Shown one piece after another: positions 37,901-45,340 of a stretch of DNA of 64,000 nt. A program made the position numbers and the translations under genes. Numbering within the stretch: position 1 is the stretch's first letter; each line of letters begins with the position of its first letter. The notes under the pieces are model-generated. The model was not told the origin of the DNA and did no database searches. It worked only from the letters and a program-made list of their open reading frames with translations. Origin of the DNA: an uncultured Stenotrophomonas sp. (GTDB lineage: Bacteria > Pseudomonadota > Gammaproteobacteria > Xanthomonadales > Xanthomonadaceae); NCBI RefSeq assembly GCF_945952405.1, contig NZ_CAMFIA010000010.1, positions 1-64,000 of the forward strand, read 5' to 3'.

Positions 37901-38097
37901 ACCTGGGTGATGCGGCTTTCGATGACCGCCGCCGAAGCACCGGTGTAGTCCACCGATACCGAGACGATCGGCGGATCGATCGCCGGCAGTTCGCGCAGGG
38001 TCAGGCGGGTGAAGGACATCACGCCCAGCACCAGCAGCAGCAGGCTCATCACCACGGCAAACACCGGCCGCTGGATGGAGATGTCGGACAGCTTCAT
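34972..38097 (-). CDS. smeN: RND efflux pump inner-membrane transporter (SmeN-like)
   Basis: HAE1-type proton-driven multidrug transporter, 1041 residues. Twelve membrane segments and two large periplasmic loops are arranged as in AcrB. GLVVDDAIVVVENVQRR (TM4 Asp pair) and GLAAKNGILIVEFANQ (TM10 Lys) form the proton relay. Its start overlaps the adaptor stop (ATGA), so the two are translationally coupled. The operon has no outer-membrane channel gene and no local regulator. The SmeMN identity is by recollection of S. maltophilia gene order (two-gene pump near estA and mscL) and should be read as probable. Confidence 0.9.
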   Translation of the reverse strand: MKLSDISIQRPVFAVVMSLLLLVLGVMSFTRLTLRELPAIDPPIVSVSVDYTGASAAVIESRITQVLEDALAGIEGIDTINARSTNGRSQVSIEFTSNRDIEAAANDVRDAVSRVADRMPEEARPPEIAKVESDADPIIWFNMVSSTMDTLELSDYADRYVVDRFSSLDGVAQVRIGGRQRYAMRIWLDRDQLAARGLTTGDVETALRNENVELPAGRIESTDRDFTLRVERNYIKPEDFATIPLGKGRDGYVVRMGDVAKIELASAERRAYYRSNGEPGIGLGIVKTSTANSLDVARTARAEAERIALALPKGTQIFVAFDNTTFIEAAVDRVYATLVEAMILVLAVIWLFLGSFRAALIPAVTVPVCLVAAFIALYAFDFSINLLTLLALVLCIGLVVDDAIVVVENVQRRIDLGEPPLVASKRGTAQVAFAVIATTAVLVAVFLPVGFLEGNTGRLFRELAVALAAAVALSAFVALTLTPMMASKLLKPHTGQAPRGLHGFVNRNLERLAGAYGRVLQHHVDRTWIYLLVMVAALAASWGLLKLLPSELAPAEDRGSFQIMIDGPEGAGYDYTVQQVQQVEALLAPHVGADKPIVRANPRVPGGFGASEEMHTGRVSIFLQPWRQRSEATPAVANELQKELDTIRGVRVRTQVGGGLVRSGGQPFQIVLGGPEYAEIAQWRDRILLRMADNPGLVGPDSDYKETRPQMRVNIDRQRAADLGVPVTAIGSALETMMGSRRVTTFVDNGEEYDVLVQAGRDGRASPADLAAIRVRATSGELVPLSNLVTLSEVAEAGTLNRFNRLRSITISAGLAPGYPLGEAIAWAQNVAREELPQYAQVNWKGESREYQSAGGAVLLTFAMALLVVYLVLAAQFESFIHPLTIMLTVPLGVLGALVGLWVSGGTVNLFSQIGIVMLVGLAAKNGILIVEFANQLRDDGRSVREAIIESAMVRLRPILMTSIATVVGAIPLVVAGGPGSASRGTIGIVIIFGVTLSTFLSLFVVPAFYARLAPYTRSPEAVKRELEKQEAASPSVGGHA

Positions 38098-39200
38098 CCG
38101 CCGTGGCCCTCGGCCGCGACCGGCGCCGGTGCATCAGCGGGCTGCGCCCCCGTGGCGGGGGCGGCGTCCTTGGCTGCCACCTTCAGGCCCGGGCGCAATT
38201 TGCCGGTGCCATCGACCACGATGCGCTGGCCGGCCTGCAGGCCCTGCTTGATCTCGACCACGCCGGCCCGGCGTGCGCCGGTGACCACGTCCACGCGCTC
38301 GACGCTGTCATCGGCGCCGATGCGGTACACGAAGGTATCGCGGCCGACCTGCACCACGGCGATTTCCGGAACCACCAGCGCCGGGCGCTCGGGGCGGAAC
38401 AGGCGCACGTCGAGCAGCATGCCCGGGCGCAGCGCATGGTCGGCGTTGGCAAAGTCGGCGCGCACGGTCACCGCACGGGTGGCCGGGTCGATGCGCGCAT
38501 CGATGGTGCTGACCTCGCCCTCGAAGGTACGCCCCGGCCAGGCCACGCTGGTGGCGCTGACCTTGTCACCGACGCCCAGCGCCGCCAGCTCCACTTCCGG
38601 CACCTGGAAGTCGATGTGCATGTGCTCGATGTCGTCGAGCGTGGCGATCACCGTGGTGGGCGTCAGCAGCGTGCCCGGGCTGACCTGGCGGATGCCGAGC
38701 ACACCGGCGAACGGTGCACGCACGCGGCGGTCGCCGATGTCCGACTGCATCTGTGCCACGCGCGCCTCGGCGGCGTCGCGGATCGACTTCTGCGTATCCA
38801 GCGTGGCACTGGACACCAGCCGCTGGGTGGCCAGCTCACGCTGCCGCTTGTACAGCTGGTCGGCCTCGTGGAAGGTGGCCTGGGCCTGCACCAGCGCCGC
38901 TTCCTGGGCCTGGCCGCGCAGGGTCACGATCGGCGCGCCAGCGGCGATCTGCTGGCCGCTTTCGAAGTGCACCTTCTCGACGATCTCGCTGACCTTGGCG
39001 GTGACGCTGATCGACTCGCGCGCCTTGGCCGTGCCCAGCGCCTGCAGGGTGTCGTTCCACTGGGTGGGCTGCACGACCTGGGCGGTGACCGGCACCGCTT
39101 CGCCCTGCCGACGTGCGGCGGCCTCCTGCTTGCCTGCGCACCCGGCCAGCACGGCCAGGCTGAGGCCAAGGGCCAGGGTCGAAGCGATACGAGCCAACAT
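38094..39200 (-). CDS. smeM: RND efflux periplasmic adaptor lipoprotein (SmeM-like)
   Basis: Membrane-fusion protein of 368 residues linking the RND pump to an outer-membrane channel. The ATG at 39200 (AGGA 7 bp upstream) is followed by a lipobox LAVLAGC, so the mature protein is lipid-anchored in the inner membrane's outer leaflet. VHFESGQQIAAGAPIVTL (lipoyl half), an alpha-helical hairpin around residues 90-150 and GDRRVRAPFAGVLGIRQVSPGTLLTP (second lipoyl half) give the usual layout. It overlaps the pump gene by 4 bp. Without a linked channel gene, it probably uses a TolC-like protein encoded elsewhere. Confidence 0.92.
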   Translation of the reverse strand: MLARIASTLALGLSLAVLAGCAGKQEAAARRQGEAVPVTAQVVQPTQWNDTLQALGTAKARESISVTAKVSEIVEKVHFESGQQIAAGAPIVTLRGQAQEAALVQAQATFHEADQLYKRQRELATQRLVSSATLDTQKSIRDAAEARVAQMQSDIGDRRVRAPFAGVLGIRQVSPGTLLTPTTVIATLDDIEHMHIDFQVPEVELAALGVGDKVSATSVAWPGRTFEGEVSTIDARIDPATRAVTVRADFANADHALRPGMLLDVRLFRPERPALVVPEIAVVQVGRDTFVYRIGADDSVERVDVVTGARRAGVVEIKQGLQAGQRIVVDGTGKLRPGLKVAAKDAAPATGAQPADAPAPVAAEGHGG

Positions 39201-39423
39201 GAACGGTCCTGATTGATCCACGGCCGCCGAGTGTAGGCAAGGGCCCGCAAAAGCGGTATGTGCCAAGCGTTTACCGGCGTGGAACCGGCGCCGCGATAGC
39301 GCCGTGAACCCGTTCCGTGCAAGGCTGCTGGCGGCAATGTCGGCGTGTGTCGAGGTGTATCCAGCGCCCCATCGCGGCGCCGGCCATCGTAGAGTCGAAT
39401 CTGCCCGACGGAGGGCGTCGGGC

Positions 39424-39453
39424 GGGGGCGGATCCTGGCGGGGATCCGGCCCC
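39424..39453 (+). repeat. GGGGYC-type palindromic repeat between smeM and oprC
   Basis: GGGGGCGGATCCTGGCGGGGATCCGGCCCC, a compact variant of the repeat family at 34348 and 47741. It is followed by a T7 run on the plus strand, but both neighbouring genes run on the minus strand, so it is unlikely to act as their terminator. Confidence 0.6.
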
Positions 39454-39507
39454 GTTTTTTTCCGACAAGGCCGCGCACCGCGTGGCGGCCTTGCTGCTGC
39501 GGGCAGG

Positions 39508-41571
39508 TCAGTAGCGGTAGTTCACCTTCATCCACACGCTGCGGCCCGGCTCGTTGATGCGCACCGGGTCGGCCGGGAAGCCGAAATCGGCGCTGCCGGC
39601 CAGGTTCAGGTGTTCGCTGTAGGCCCGGTCGAACAGGTTGTCGACGCCCGCACTGAGCTGCAGCTGCGAACTGAAACGGTAGGCCGCATTGAGTGCGAAG
39701 GTGGCGAAGCCCGCGCTCGGTCCGAGATCCTGGGCGACGACATTGCCCTGTCCATCCGCGACACGGTGCTGCCGGGTCACCGCGCGCAGCAGCGCACCCG
39801 CGCTCCAGCGCTGGCCTTCCCAGTTCGCGCTCAGGCGCGCCTCCAACGGTGGCATCTGCGGCAGCGGACGCTGCTGGTCGCGGTTTTCGCCCCAGGCATA
39901 GGCCAGCGTGCCTCCCAGTTTCCACTGCTCGTCCACGCTCACCTCCACGCCCGCTTCGGCACCGGCGATGCGCGCATCGATGTTGCTGGCCTGGCTCATG
40001 CCCATCATGCCGCTGCCGTGGTAGGTGAACAGGATGTAGTCCTGGATCTGCCCGGCATACGCCGAGACCCAGGCCTGCACGCGCGGCCCCTTGTACTGCA
40101 GGCCGACATCAAGCTGGGTGGTGCGCTCGGGCTGTACGCCGGTGAACGCGTTCACCGCGCCTGCCGGACCGTGGTTCGGCGAGAACAGCTCCCAGTAGTC
40201 GGGCATCCGCTCACTGTGGCCGAGGCCGGCGTACCAGGTCAGGCCGTCGGCCAGGTCCTGTTCGTAGCGCAGGAAGCCGCTGCCGAGCCACTCCTTGCGG
40301 CGCTGCCCGGAGGTCGGATTGGGCATGCTTGCCATCATGCCGCGGATCGACTGCCGCTCATCGCGGACGCTGGCGCGATCAATACGCAGGCCGCTGATCC
40401 AGCGCTGGCCGGTGCCGGCGCCCAGCGTCAGTTCGCTGAACACGCCCTGGCGACGGAACCTGGCATCGGTCTCCCAGGCCGCCTGCCGGTAGGTATCGCG
40501 GCCCATGCCCAGGCGGCCGCGGTGACGGCTGTCCTCGGCATCCACACCGGCCACCAGCTGCACGTCCTGCCAGCGCCACTCGGAACTGATCCGCCCGCCC
40601 TGGGTGCGGCGATCCACGTTCGAGGCCATCGGCATCGGCATCATGCTGTGCGGGTTGGGCGTACGCAGCGTGTAGTTGTCCATCACGTGGTCGGCGTTGT
40701 TGTAATACACGTTGGCCTGCAGCGTGTCCCAGGCCCCCGGCAGGTTGCGTTTCTCGAAGCGCGCGGCATAGCTGGTGCGTTCGAACGCCGCACCATCCAT
40801 ACCGCGCCCCGCATAGCGGGCGATGGCGTCGCCGGCACCGGCGGAGAGTTCCAGCAGGGTGTCGGCATCGGGCGTCCAGCCGATGGCCACGTCGCCATTC
40901 CACTTGCGCCACTTCGACGGCACCACCTCGCCGTGGCCGTCCTTGTAGTCATCGGCTTCGGAACGGTTGCCGCTGGCGCGCACATAGCCGGTCGGGTTGC
41001 CGAGGGTCAGGTCCAGCACCTGGTCGTTGCGGTTGCGCGATCCGACCAGCGCACTGGCATCGGCACGCACGCCCGGTTCCTCGAAGCGCGGCGTATCACG
41101 CTCGAAGCGCACCGTTCCGGCCGAGGCACCGGCGCCCCAGCGCACGCTCTGCGGGCCCTTGATGATGGTCAGCCGATCGAAGCTCTCCGGCGCGATGTAG
41201 GACAGCGGATTGTCCATGCGTGACGGGCAGGCGCCGATCAGGTTGCCATCGTTGCTGAGGATGTTCAGGCGCGAACCGAACATGCCGCGCAGCACCGGGT
41301 CGCCGTTGGTGCCGCCATTGCGGATGGCGGAGAAGCCGGGAACGGTCTTCAGGTAATCGGCACCATCGCTGGCCGGCACCGGCTGCCGCGGCAGGCGCGG
41401 ATCGGTCACCCAGTGCAGCGGCGAGGACGGTGCGGCGGCGGTGACCACCAGGGTGTCGAGGGTGCGCGCCTGTTCGGCAGGCGCGGCCTGGGCCACGGAT
41501 GCAGCCACGGCCAGGCCAAGGGCAACCGGCAGGCGCAGCGGGGCGCCCGCGGGGCGGGAAGTCATTTTCAT
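39508..41571 (-). CDS. oprC: TonB-dependent copper receptor (OprC/NosA family)
   Basis: Outer-membrane receptor of 687 residues. Signal peptide ending AVAASVAQA, a TonB-box region (LDTLVVTAA), a plug with VLRGMFGSRLNIL and GACPSRMDNPLSYIAPES (the methionine/cysteine-rich copper-binding segment of OprC), and a beta-barrel ending MKVNYRY. Met-rich loops such as PHSMMPMPMASN and the GSGMMGMSQ segment fit a copper ligand. It follows a Met/His-rich DUF2946 gene by 72 bp on the same strand; the pair is probably a copper-responsive unit. Confidence 0.93.
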   Translation of the reverse strand: MKMTSRPAGAPLRLPVALGLAVAASVAQAAPAEQARTLDTLVVTAAAPSSPLHWVTDPRLPRQPVPASDGADYLKTVPGFSAIRNGGTNGDPVLRGMFGSRLNILSNDGNLIGACPSRMDNPLSYIAPESFDRLTIIKGPQSVRWGAGASAGTVRFERDTPRFEEPGVRADASALVGSRNRNDQVLDLTLGNPTGYVRASGNRSEADDYKDGHGEVVPSKWRKWNGDVAIGWTPDADTLLELSAGAGDAIARYAGRGMDGAAFERTSYAARFEKRNLPGAWDTLQANVYYNNADHVMDNYTLRTPNPHSMMPMPMASNVDRRTQGGRISSEWRWQDVQLVAGVDAEDSRHRGRLGMGRDTYRQAAWETDARFRRQGVFSELTLGAGTGQRWISGLRIDRASVRDERQSIRGMMASMPNPTSGQRRKEWLGSGFLRYEQDLADGLTWYAGLGHSERMPDYWELFSPNHGPAGAVNAFTGVQPERTTQLDVGLQYKGPRVQAWVSAYAGQIQDYILFTYHGSGMMGMSQASNIDARIAGAEAGVEVSVDEQWKLGGTLAYAWGENRDQQRPLPQMPPLEARLSANWEGQRWSAGALLRAVTRQHRVADGQGNVVAQDLGPSAGFATFALNAAYRFSSQLQLSAGVDNLFDRAYSEHLNLAGSADFGFPADPVRINEPGRSVWMKVNYRY

Positions 41572-41643
41572 TGGAACAGCTCCAGGGTACGCACGCGCGC
41601 ACGCCGCCCGTGCAGGCGTCGTGCGGCAGATTCAATAGGGAAA

Positions 41644-42075
41644 TCAGCGGACGATGGAGCGCTGCGGAGGTCCGCGCGCGGCATGTGCCGGCCAGCGCAG
41701 TGCGGGCAGCACCTGCTGCGACCAGGGGAACGCCAGCCGCGGCCGCCACAGCAGGGGCTGCAGCAGCACCAGCACGGCCAGCCACGGCAGCAGGCGCATC
41801 GCCAGCACGCAGTATTCGCAGGCTTCACCGTGCATGGCATGCGGATCGGCCGGGCGACTGGGCGCGGCCGGTGCGGCGCCGTGCTGATCGTGCCCTGGCA
41901 TGGCCATGTCGTGCATGTCGTGGCCCATTGCGGCAGGGTCCATGCCGGCCATCGCCGCGTGGTCCATCGGCGGCGCCTGCAGCGCGCGACTGACCAGCGG
42001 CGCGAACACCATCAGCAGCGTCGCCAGGACGGCGAGCTGGAGCAGGAGGCGCTGCGGGCGGGACAGGCGGGTCAC
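41644..42075 (-). CDS. DUF2946 Met/His-rich membrane-associated protein
   Basis: 143 residues with an N-terminal hydrophobic anchor (LLLQLAVLATLLMVFAPLV), then a periplasmic stretch packed with Met, His and Asp (residues 37-65, e.g. GHDMHDMAMPGHDQHG), a CEYC motif (C86/C89), a second hydrophobic segment and a basic tail. DUF2946 proteins commonly neighbour copper genes, and here the next gene is the copper receptor. The Met/His cluster plus CxxC is a plausible Cu(I)-binding site. No catalytic function is evident. Confidence 0.85.
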   Translation of the reverse strand: MTRLSRPQRLLLQLAVLATLLMVFAPLVSRALQAPPMDHAAMAGMDPAAMGHDMHDMAMPGHDQHGAAPAAPSRPADPHAMHGEACEYCVLAMRLLPWLAVLVLLQPLLWRPRLAFPWSQQVLPALRWPAHAARGPPQRSIVR

Positions 42076-42157
42076 CCCGCTAGTGTAGAGCCGGGTCCAG
42101 GGTTGCCGGTGCGACGAACCGTCGCAGGAGCGGTGTTATCAGCAGGGCTGCGCCCTG

Positions 42158-42295
42158 CCGTGTCGACCAAGGTCGACACCTACCAACAGCCGTCTGCAGT
42201 AGATCCACGCCATGCGTGGATGAATCGAATCCAAAAGCATCCACGCATGGCGTGGATCTACCGTGTCGACCAGGGTCGACACCCACCAACAGCCG
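42158..42295. repeat. Nested repeat cluster: GTGTCGACC direct repeats around a GTAG inverted pair
   Basis: The outer 35-bp copies at 42158-42192 and 42261-42295 (CCGTGTCGACCAAGGTCGACAC...CCAACAGCCG) are direct repeats differing at two bases. Each contains a palindrome GTGTCGACC-N2-GGTCGACAC. Between them lies an exact 24-bp inverted pair of GTAG repeats (42199-42222 and 42238-42261). Together they fill most of the 230-bp gap between the DUF2946 gene start and the LysR gene stop; nothing else is seen there. Confidence 0.9.
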
Positions 42296-42305
42296 CCGGA
42301 ATCTG

Positions 42306-43289
42306 TCAGACCGTGATGGTCTGGGTCAACGACTCCCAGGTCGGCGGCAGCGGCCACGCCGCCGTCTGGTTGCCATCCAGCACCCGCCGCAGGTCGCGCG
42401 GATCGATCTGCGGTGCCAGCACATGCACCAGCTCCAGCGCGTAGTCACGCAGCACACGGTCGCGCGGCAGCACCGCCCAGGCGATGCACTCGGCGATCGG
42501 TGCCGGCGCCGGCCACGCCTTCAGGTCTTCATCGTTGGAACTGACCGCCATCTCGGCCAGCAGACCGACACCCAGGCCGGTGCGCACATAGGTCTTGATC
42601 AGGTCGGCGTCGAGCGCGGTCAGCGCCAGGTCCGGCACCAGCCCGCTGGCGGCGAAGGCACGCTGCAGCGACGAATTCGGGCGGGTCGAGGACTCGTAGC
42701 TGATCAGCGGCTGGCGTGCCAGCGCGGCCAGGTCCGGTGCGCGGCCGGCGCGGTCCAGCGGATGGCCCTTCGGGACCACCACCAGGCGCCGCCAGCGGAA
42801 CAGCGGCACCGCGATGCCATCGGTGGGCTCGCCGCCCGCCGTGCTGATGATCGCGATGTCGGCATCGCCCTGCTTCAAACGGTCAAGCGCGTCGGCCTCG
42901 GCCGCCTGCTGCAGGTGCACGCTGACCTGCGGGTAGGCCTGCTTGATCGCCGCCACCGCCGGCGGCAGCACGAAGCGCGCCTGCGTGTGGGTGGTGGTCA
43001 GGATCAGCTGGCCCTGGCTCTCACGGCGCTGGTTGGCTGCATAGGTGCGGATGTTGTTGGCTTCGGCCAGCACTGCGCGGGCGCGGGCGATGACCTCGGT
43101 TCCGGCCGGCGTGACCGATTCCAGGCTGCGCCCCTTGCGCACGAACAACAGGAACCCGAGCTCGTCTTCCAGCTGCTTGAGCTGCTTGGACAGGCCGGGC
43201 TGGGTGGCGTGCACGCGCGAGGCGGCCAGCGTGATGTTCAGCTCGGCGTCGGCGATGGCAACCAGGTAGCGCAGCTGGGTCAGCGTCAT
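42306..43289 (-). CDS. cysB: CysB-like LysR-family transcriptional regulator
   Basis: 327-residue regulator of the CysB group, which in enterobacteria controls sulfate assimilation in response to N-acetylserine. The HTH is MTLTQLRYLVAIADAELNITLAASRVHATQPGLSKQLKQLE. The effector-binding domain includes ILTTTHTQARFVLPPAV, the CysB-type ligand motif with TTHTQARY-like sequence. It is divergent from the cysteine synthase gene at 43498 and shares a 208-bp promoter region with it, which supports a role in cysteine metabolism. Confidence 0.92.
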   Translation of the reverse strand: MTLTQLRYLVAIADAELNITLAASRVHATQPGLSKQLKQLEDELGFLLFVRKGRSLESVTPAGTEVIARARAVLAEANNIRTYAANQRRESQGQLILTTTHTQARFVLPPAVAAIKQAYPQVSVHLQQAAEADALDRLKQGDADIAIISTAGGEPTDGIAVPLFRWRRLVVVPKGHPLDRAGRAPDLAALARQPLISYESSTRPNSSLQRAFAASGLVPDLALTALDADLIKTYVRTGLGVGLLAEMAVSSNDEDLKAWPAPAPIAECIAWAVLPRDRVLRDYALELVHVLAPQIDPRDLRRVLDGNQTAAWPLPPTWESLTQTITV

Positions 43290-43345
43290 GGGCGGGCAGG
43301 CGGCATGGGGCGGAGGTCCACTCTAGGGTCAATTGCCGTCACCAG

Positions 43346-43368
43346 CTTATAACCAAAGGTTGTTTAAG
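43346..43368. promoter_or_regulatory. Candidate operator in the cysB-cysK divergent region
   Basis: CTTATAACC-AAA-GGTTGTTTAAG is an AT-rich imperfect dyad (exact AACC/GGTT core) in an otherwise GC-rich divergent promoter region, 57 bp upstream of cysB. LysR-type sites are commonly such imperfect dyads. This is pattern only. Confidence 0.35.
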
Positions 43369-43497
43369 AAAGGCATCTGGTCATTTCCGGGCGTCATATG
43401 CCGGCGCTACGGTCAGCCGGCAGCCGCTGGCCTGAACGGCCAGCCTCCCCCCTTCGCCCGCCGCAGCCCGGCGCGGCCCCGCTTCCGGAGCGCTTCC

Positions 43498-44457
43498 ATG
43501 GCCCTGTACGACTCCATCCTCGACACCATCGGCAACACCCCCATCGTCAAGCTGCAACGCCTGGCGCCGCCGCAGGTCAGCGTCTACGCCAAGGTCGAGT
43601 CGTTCAACCCGGGCGGCTCGGTGAAGGACCGCCTGGCGCTGGCGATCATCCTCGACGCCGAAGCGCGCGGCCTGCTCAAGCCGGGCGACACCATCGTCGA
43701 AGCCACCTCGGGCAACACCGGCGTGGCGCTGGCAATGGTCGCCGCCGCGCGCGGCTACAACTTCGTGGCGACCATGGTCGAGACGTTCTCGGTGGAACGC
43801 CGCAAGCTGATGCGCGCCTATGGCGCCAAGGTGATCCTGACCCCGGCCGCCGAGCGTGGCAGCGGCATGGTGCGCAAGGCGCGCGAGCTGGCCGAGCAGC
43901 ACGGCTGGTTCCTGGCCAGCCAGTTCGCCAATCCGGCCAACCCGGCCTACCACCGCAACACCACCGCCGCCGAGATCCTGCGCGATTTCGCCGGCAGGCG
44001 GCTGGACTACTTCGTCAGCGGCTGGGGCACCGGCGGAACGCTCACCGGCGTTGGCGAAGTGCTGAAGGTCGCGCGCCCGCAGACCCGCATCATCGCCACC
44101 GAACCGGCCGGCGCGGCACTGCTCAAGGGCGATGACTGGAAGCCGCACAAGATCCAGGGCTGGACCCCGGACTTCGTGCCGGACGTGCTCAACCGCGACG
44201 TGGTGGACGAACTGGTGTCGGTCGAGGACGACCGCGCCATCGCCACCGCACGCCGCCTGGCCGCCGAAGAAGGCATCTTCGTCGGTATCTCGGCCGGCGC
44301 CACCGTGGCCAGCGCACTGGACGTGGCCGCCCGTGCCGAGCCGGGCGCGGTGATCCTGGCGATGTTGCCCGACACCGGCGAGCGTTACTTCTCCACGCCG
44401 CTGTTCGCCGATGTGAACGAAGGTTCCGACGACGACTGGCTGGCCGGCCTGCCGTGA
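43498..44457 (+). CDS. cysK: PLP-dependent cysteine synthase
   Basis: O-acetylserine sulfhydrylase, converting O-acetylserine and sulfide to cysteine. 319 residues from the ATG at 43498. The PLP lysine lies in FNPGGSVKDRLAL, the substrate loop is EATSGNTGVALA, the phosphate-binding loop is GWGTGGTLTGVGE, and the C-terminal GISAGATVASAL holds the pyridine-contacting Ser. It is CysK-like in length and motifs, although a CysM role cannot be excluded. It is divergent from the CysB-like regulator. Confidence 0.93.
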   Translation: MALYDSILDTIGNTPIVKLQRLAPPQVSVYAKVESFNPGGSVKDRLALAIILDAEARGLLKPGDTIVEATSGNTGVALAMVAAARGYNFVATMVETFSVERRKLMRAYGAKVILTPAAERGSGMVRKARELAEQHGWFLASQFANPANPAYHRNTTAAEILRDFAGRRLDYFVSGWGTGGTLTGVGEVLKVARPQTRIIATEPAGAALLKGDDWKPHKIQGWTPDFVPDVLNRDVVDELVSVEDDRAIATARRLAAEEGIFVGISAGATVASALDVAARAEPGAVILAMLPDTGERYFSTPLFADVNEGSDDDWLAGLP

Positions 44458-44463
44458 GGCGCA

Positions 44464-44504
44464 GGGCCGGATCCCTTCTGCGTTCGGGAAAGCGCTCTGG
44501 CCCC
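44464..44504 (-). repeat. GGGGYCAGAG-type palindromic repeat after cysK
   Basis: On the minus strand GGGGCCAGAGCGCTTTCCC...GAAGGGATCCGGCCC, 6 bp beyond the cysK stop. It is a diverged copy of the family at 34348. Confidence 0.7.
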
Positions 44505-44669
44505 TCTCCGCTTCAGCCTGCGTGAAGGCGGCGCCCGCCATCGTGCGTGAAGGCCGTCGGATCGCAGCGCGTGAGACGGTCATGACGCAGTATCAATGCC
44601 CTGTCCCCTACCGTGGGAACAGCCGGCGCAGATACTGCGCGGATCACCTCACAGGCAGGAGACGGACGC

Positions 44670-45269
44670 ATGAAGATCGAAGTTTGGCAGGGCGACATCA
44701 CGACCCTGGCGGTGGATGCGATCGTCAACGCGGCCAATGAAACACTGCTCGGTGGTGGCGGTGTGGACGGCGCGATCCACCGCGCGGCGGGTCCGGCGCT
44801 GCTGGCCGAATGCGAGCAGTTGCCGGAACTGCGCCCGGGCGTGCGTTGCCCGACCGGCGAAGTCCGCGCCACCGCCGCGTATGCATTGCCGGCGCGGCAT
44901 GTACTGCATACCGTGGGACCGGTCTGGCATGACGGCCAACGCGACGAGCCGGCGCTGCTGGCCAACTGCTACTGGAAGTCGCTGCAGCTGGCCGAATCGC
45001 TCGGCGTGCAGTCGATCGCGTTCCCGGCCATCAGCTGTGGCGTGTACGGCTATCCGCTGTATCAGGCCGCGCAGGTTGCGGTGACCGAAACGCTGGCCTG
45101 GCAACGCAGCCATGCACAGCCGATGCGCATCGTGCTGGTCGCGTTCAATACGGCAACGGCCAAGGCCTACCAGCAGGCGCTGGCGGCCGCCGGCCAGAGC
45201 ATGGACAGCGAACCGCGCAGCCCGTTGCTGCCGCCGCTGGGCGATACGGGCTTGGCTGCCGCGCATTGA
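44670..45269 (+). CDS. Macrodomain O-acetyl-ADP-ribose deacetylase (YmdB-like)
   Basis: 199-residue macrodomain protein. [40 protein letters not shown] is the ADP-ribose-binding motif, with [20 protein letters not shown] forming the second loop. Length and motifs match YmdB-type hydrolases that remove acetyl from O-acetyl-ADP-ribose or ADP-ribose from acidic residues. A 25-residue C-terminal tail ([12 protein letters not shown]...) extends beyond the domain. AGGAGA precedes the ATG. It is convergent with the PPC lipoprotein gene across a shared bidirectional terminator. Confidence 0.92.
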   Translation: MKIEVWQGDITTLAVDAIVNAANETLLGGGGVDGAIHRAAGPALLAECEQLPELRPGVRCPTGEVRATAAYALPARHVLHTVGPVWHDGQRDEPALLANCYWKSLQLAESLGVQSIAFPAISCGVYGYPLYQAAQVAVTETLAWQRSHAQPMRIVLVAFNTATAKAYQQALAAAGQSMDSEPRSPLLPPLGDTGLAAAH

Positions 45270-45291
45270 GCCGCAGCGCCGCAGGGAAAAG

Positions 45292-45318
45292 AAAAGGCCG
45301 GGCAATGCCCGGCCTTTT
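45292..45318. terminator. Bidirectional terminator between convergent genes
   Basis: A perfect 12-bp stem AAAAGGCCGGGC / GCCCGGCCTTTT with a 3-nt loop sits 22 bp from each convergent stop codon. The T4 and A4 ends serve both directions. Confidence 0.85.
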
Positions 45319-45340
45319 CCGTTGTACCTTTGCGTCGGCC

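Noticed and set aside
34843..39216. 1457-codon open frame on the plus strand opposite the RND pump genes
   Set aside because: It mirrors smeN and smeM. Composition is His/Gln/Arg-rich without domains, and no start or ribosome site supports it.
39424..39460. Terminator with T7 run between smeM and oprC
   Set aside because: The T run is on the plus strand, while both neighbouring genes are transcribed on the minus strand.
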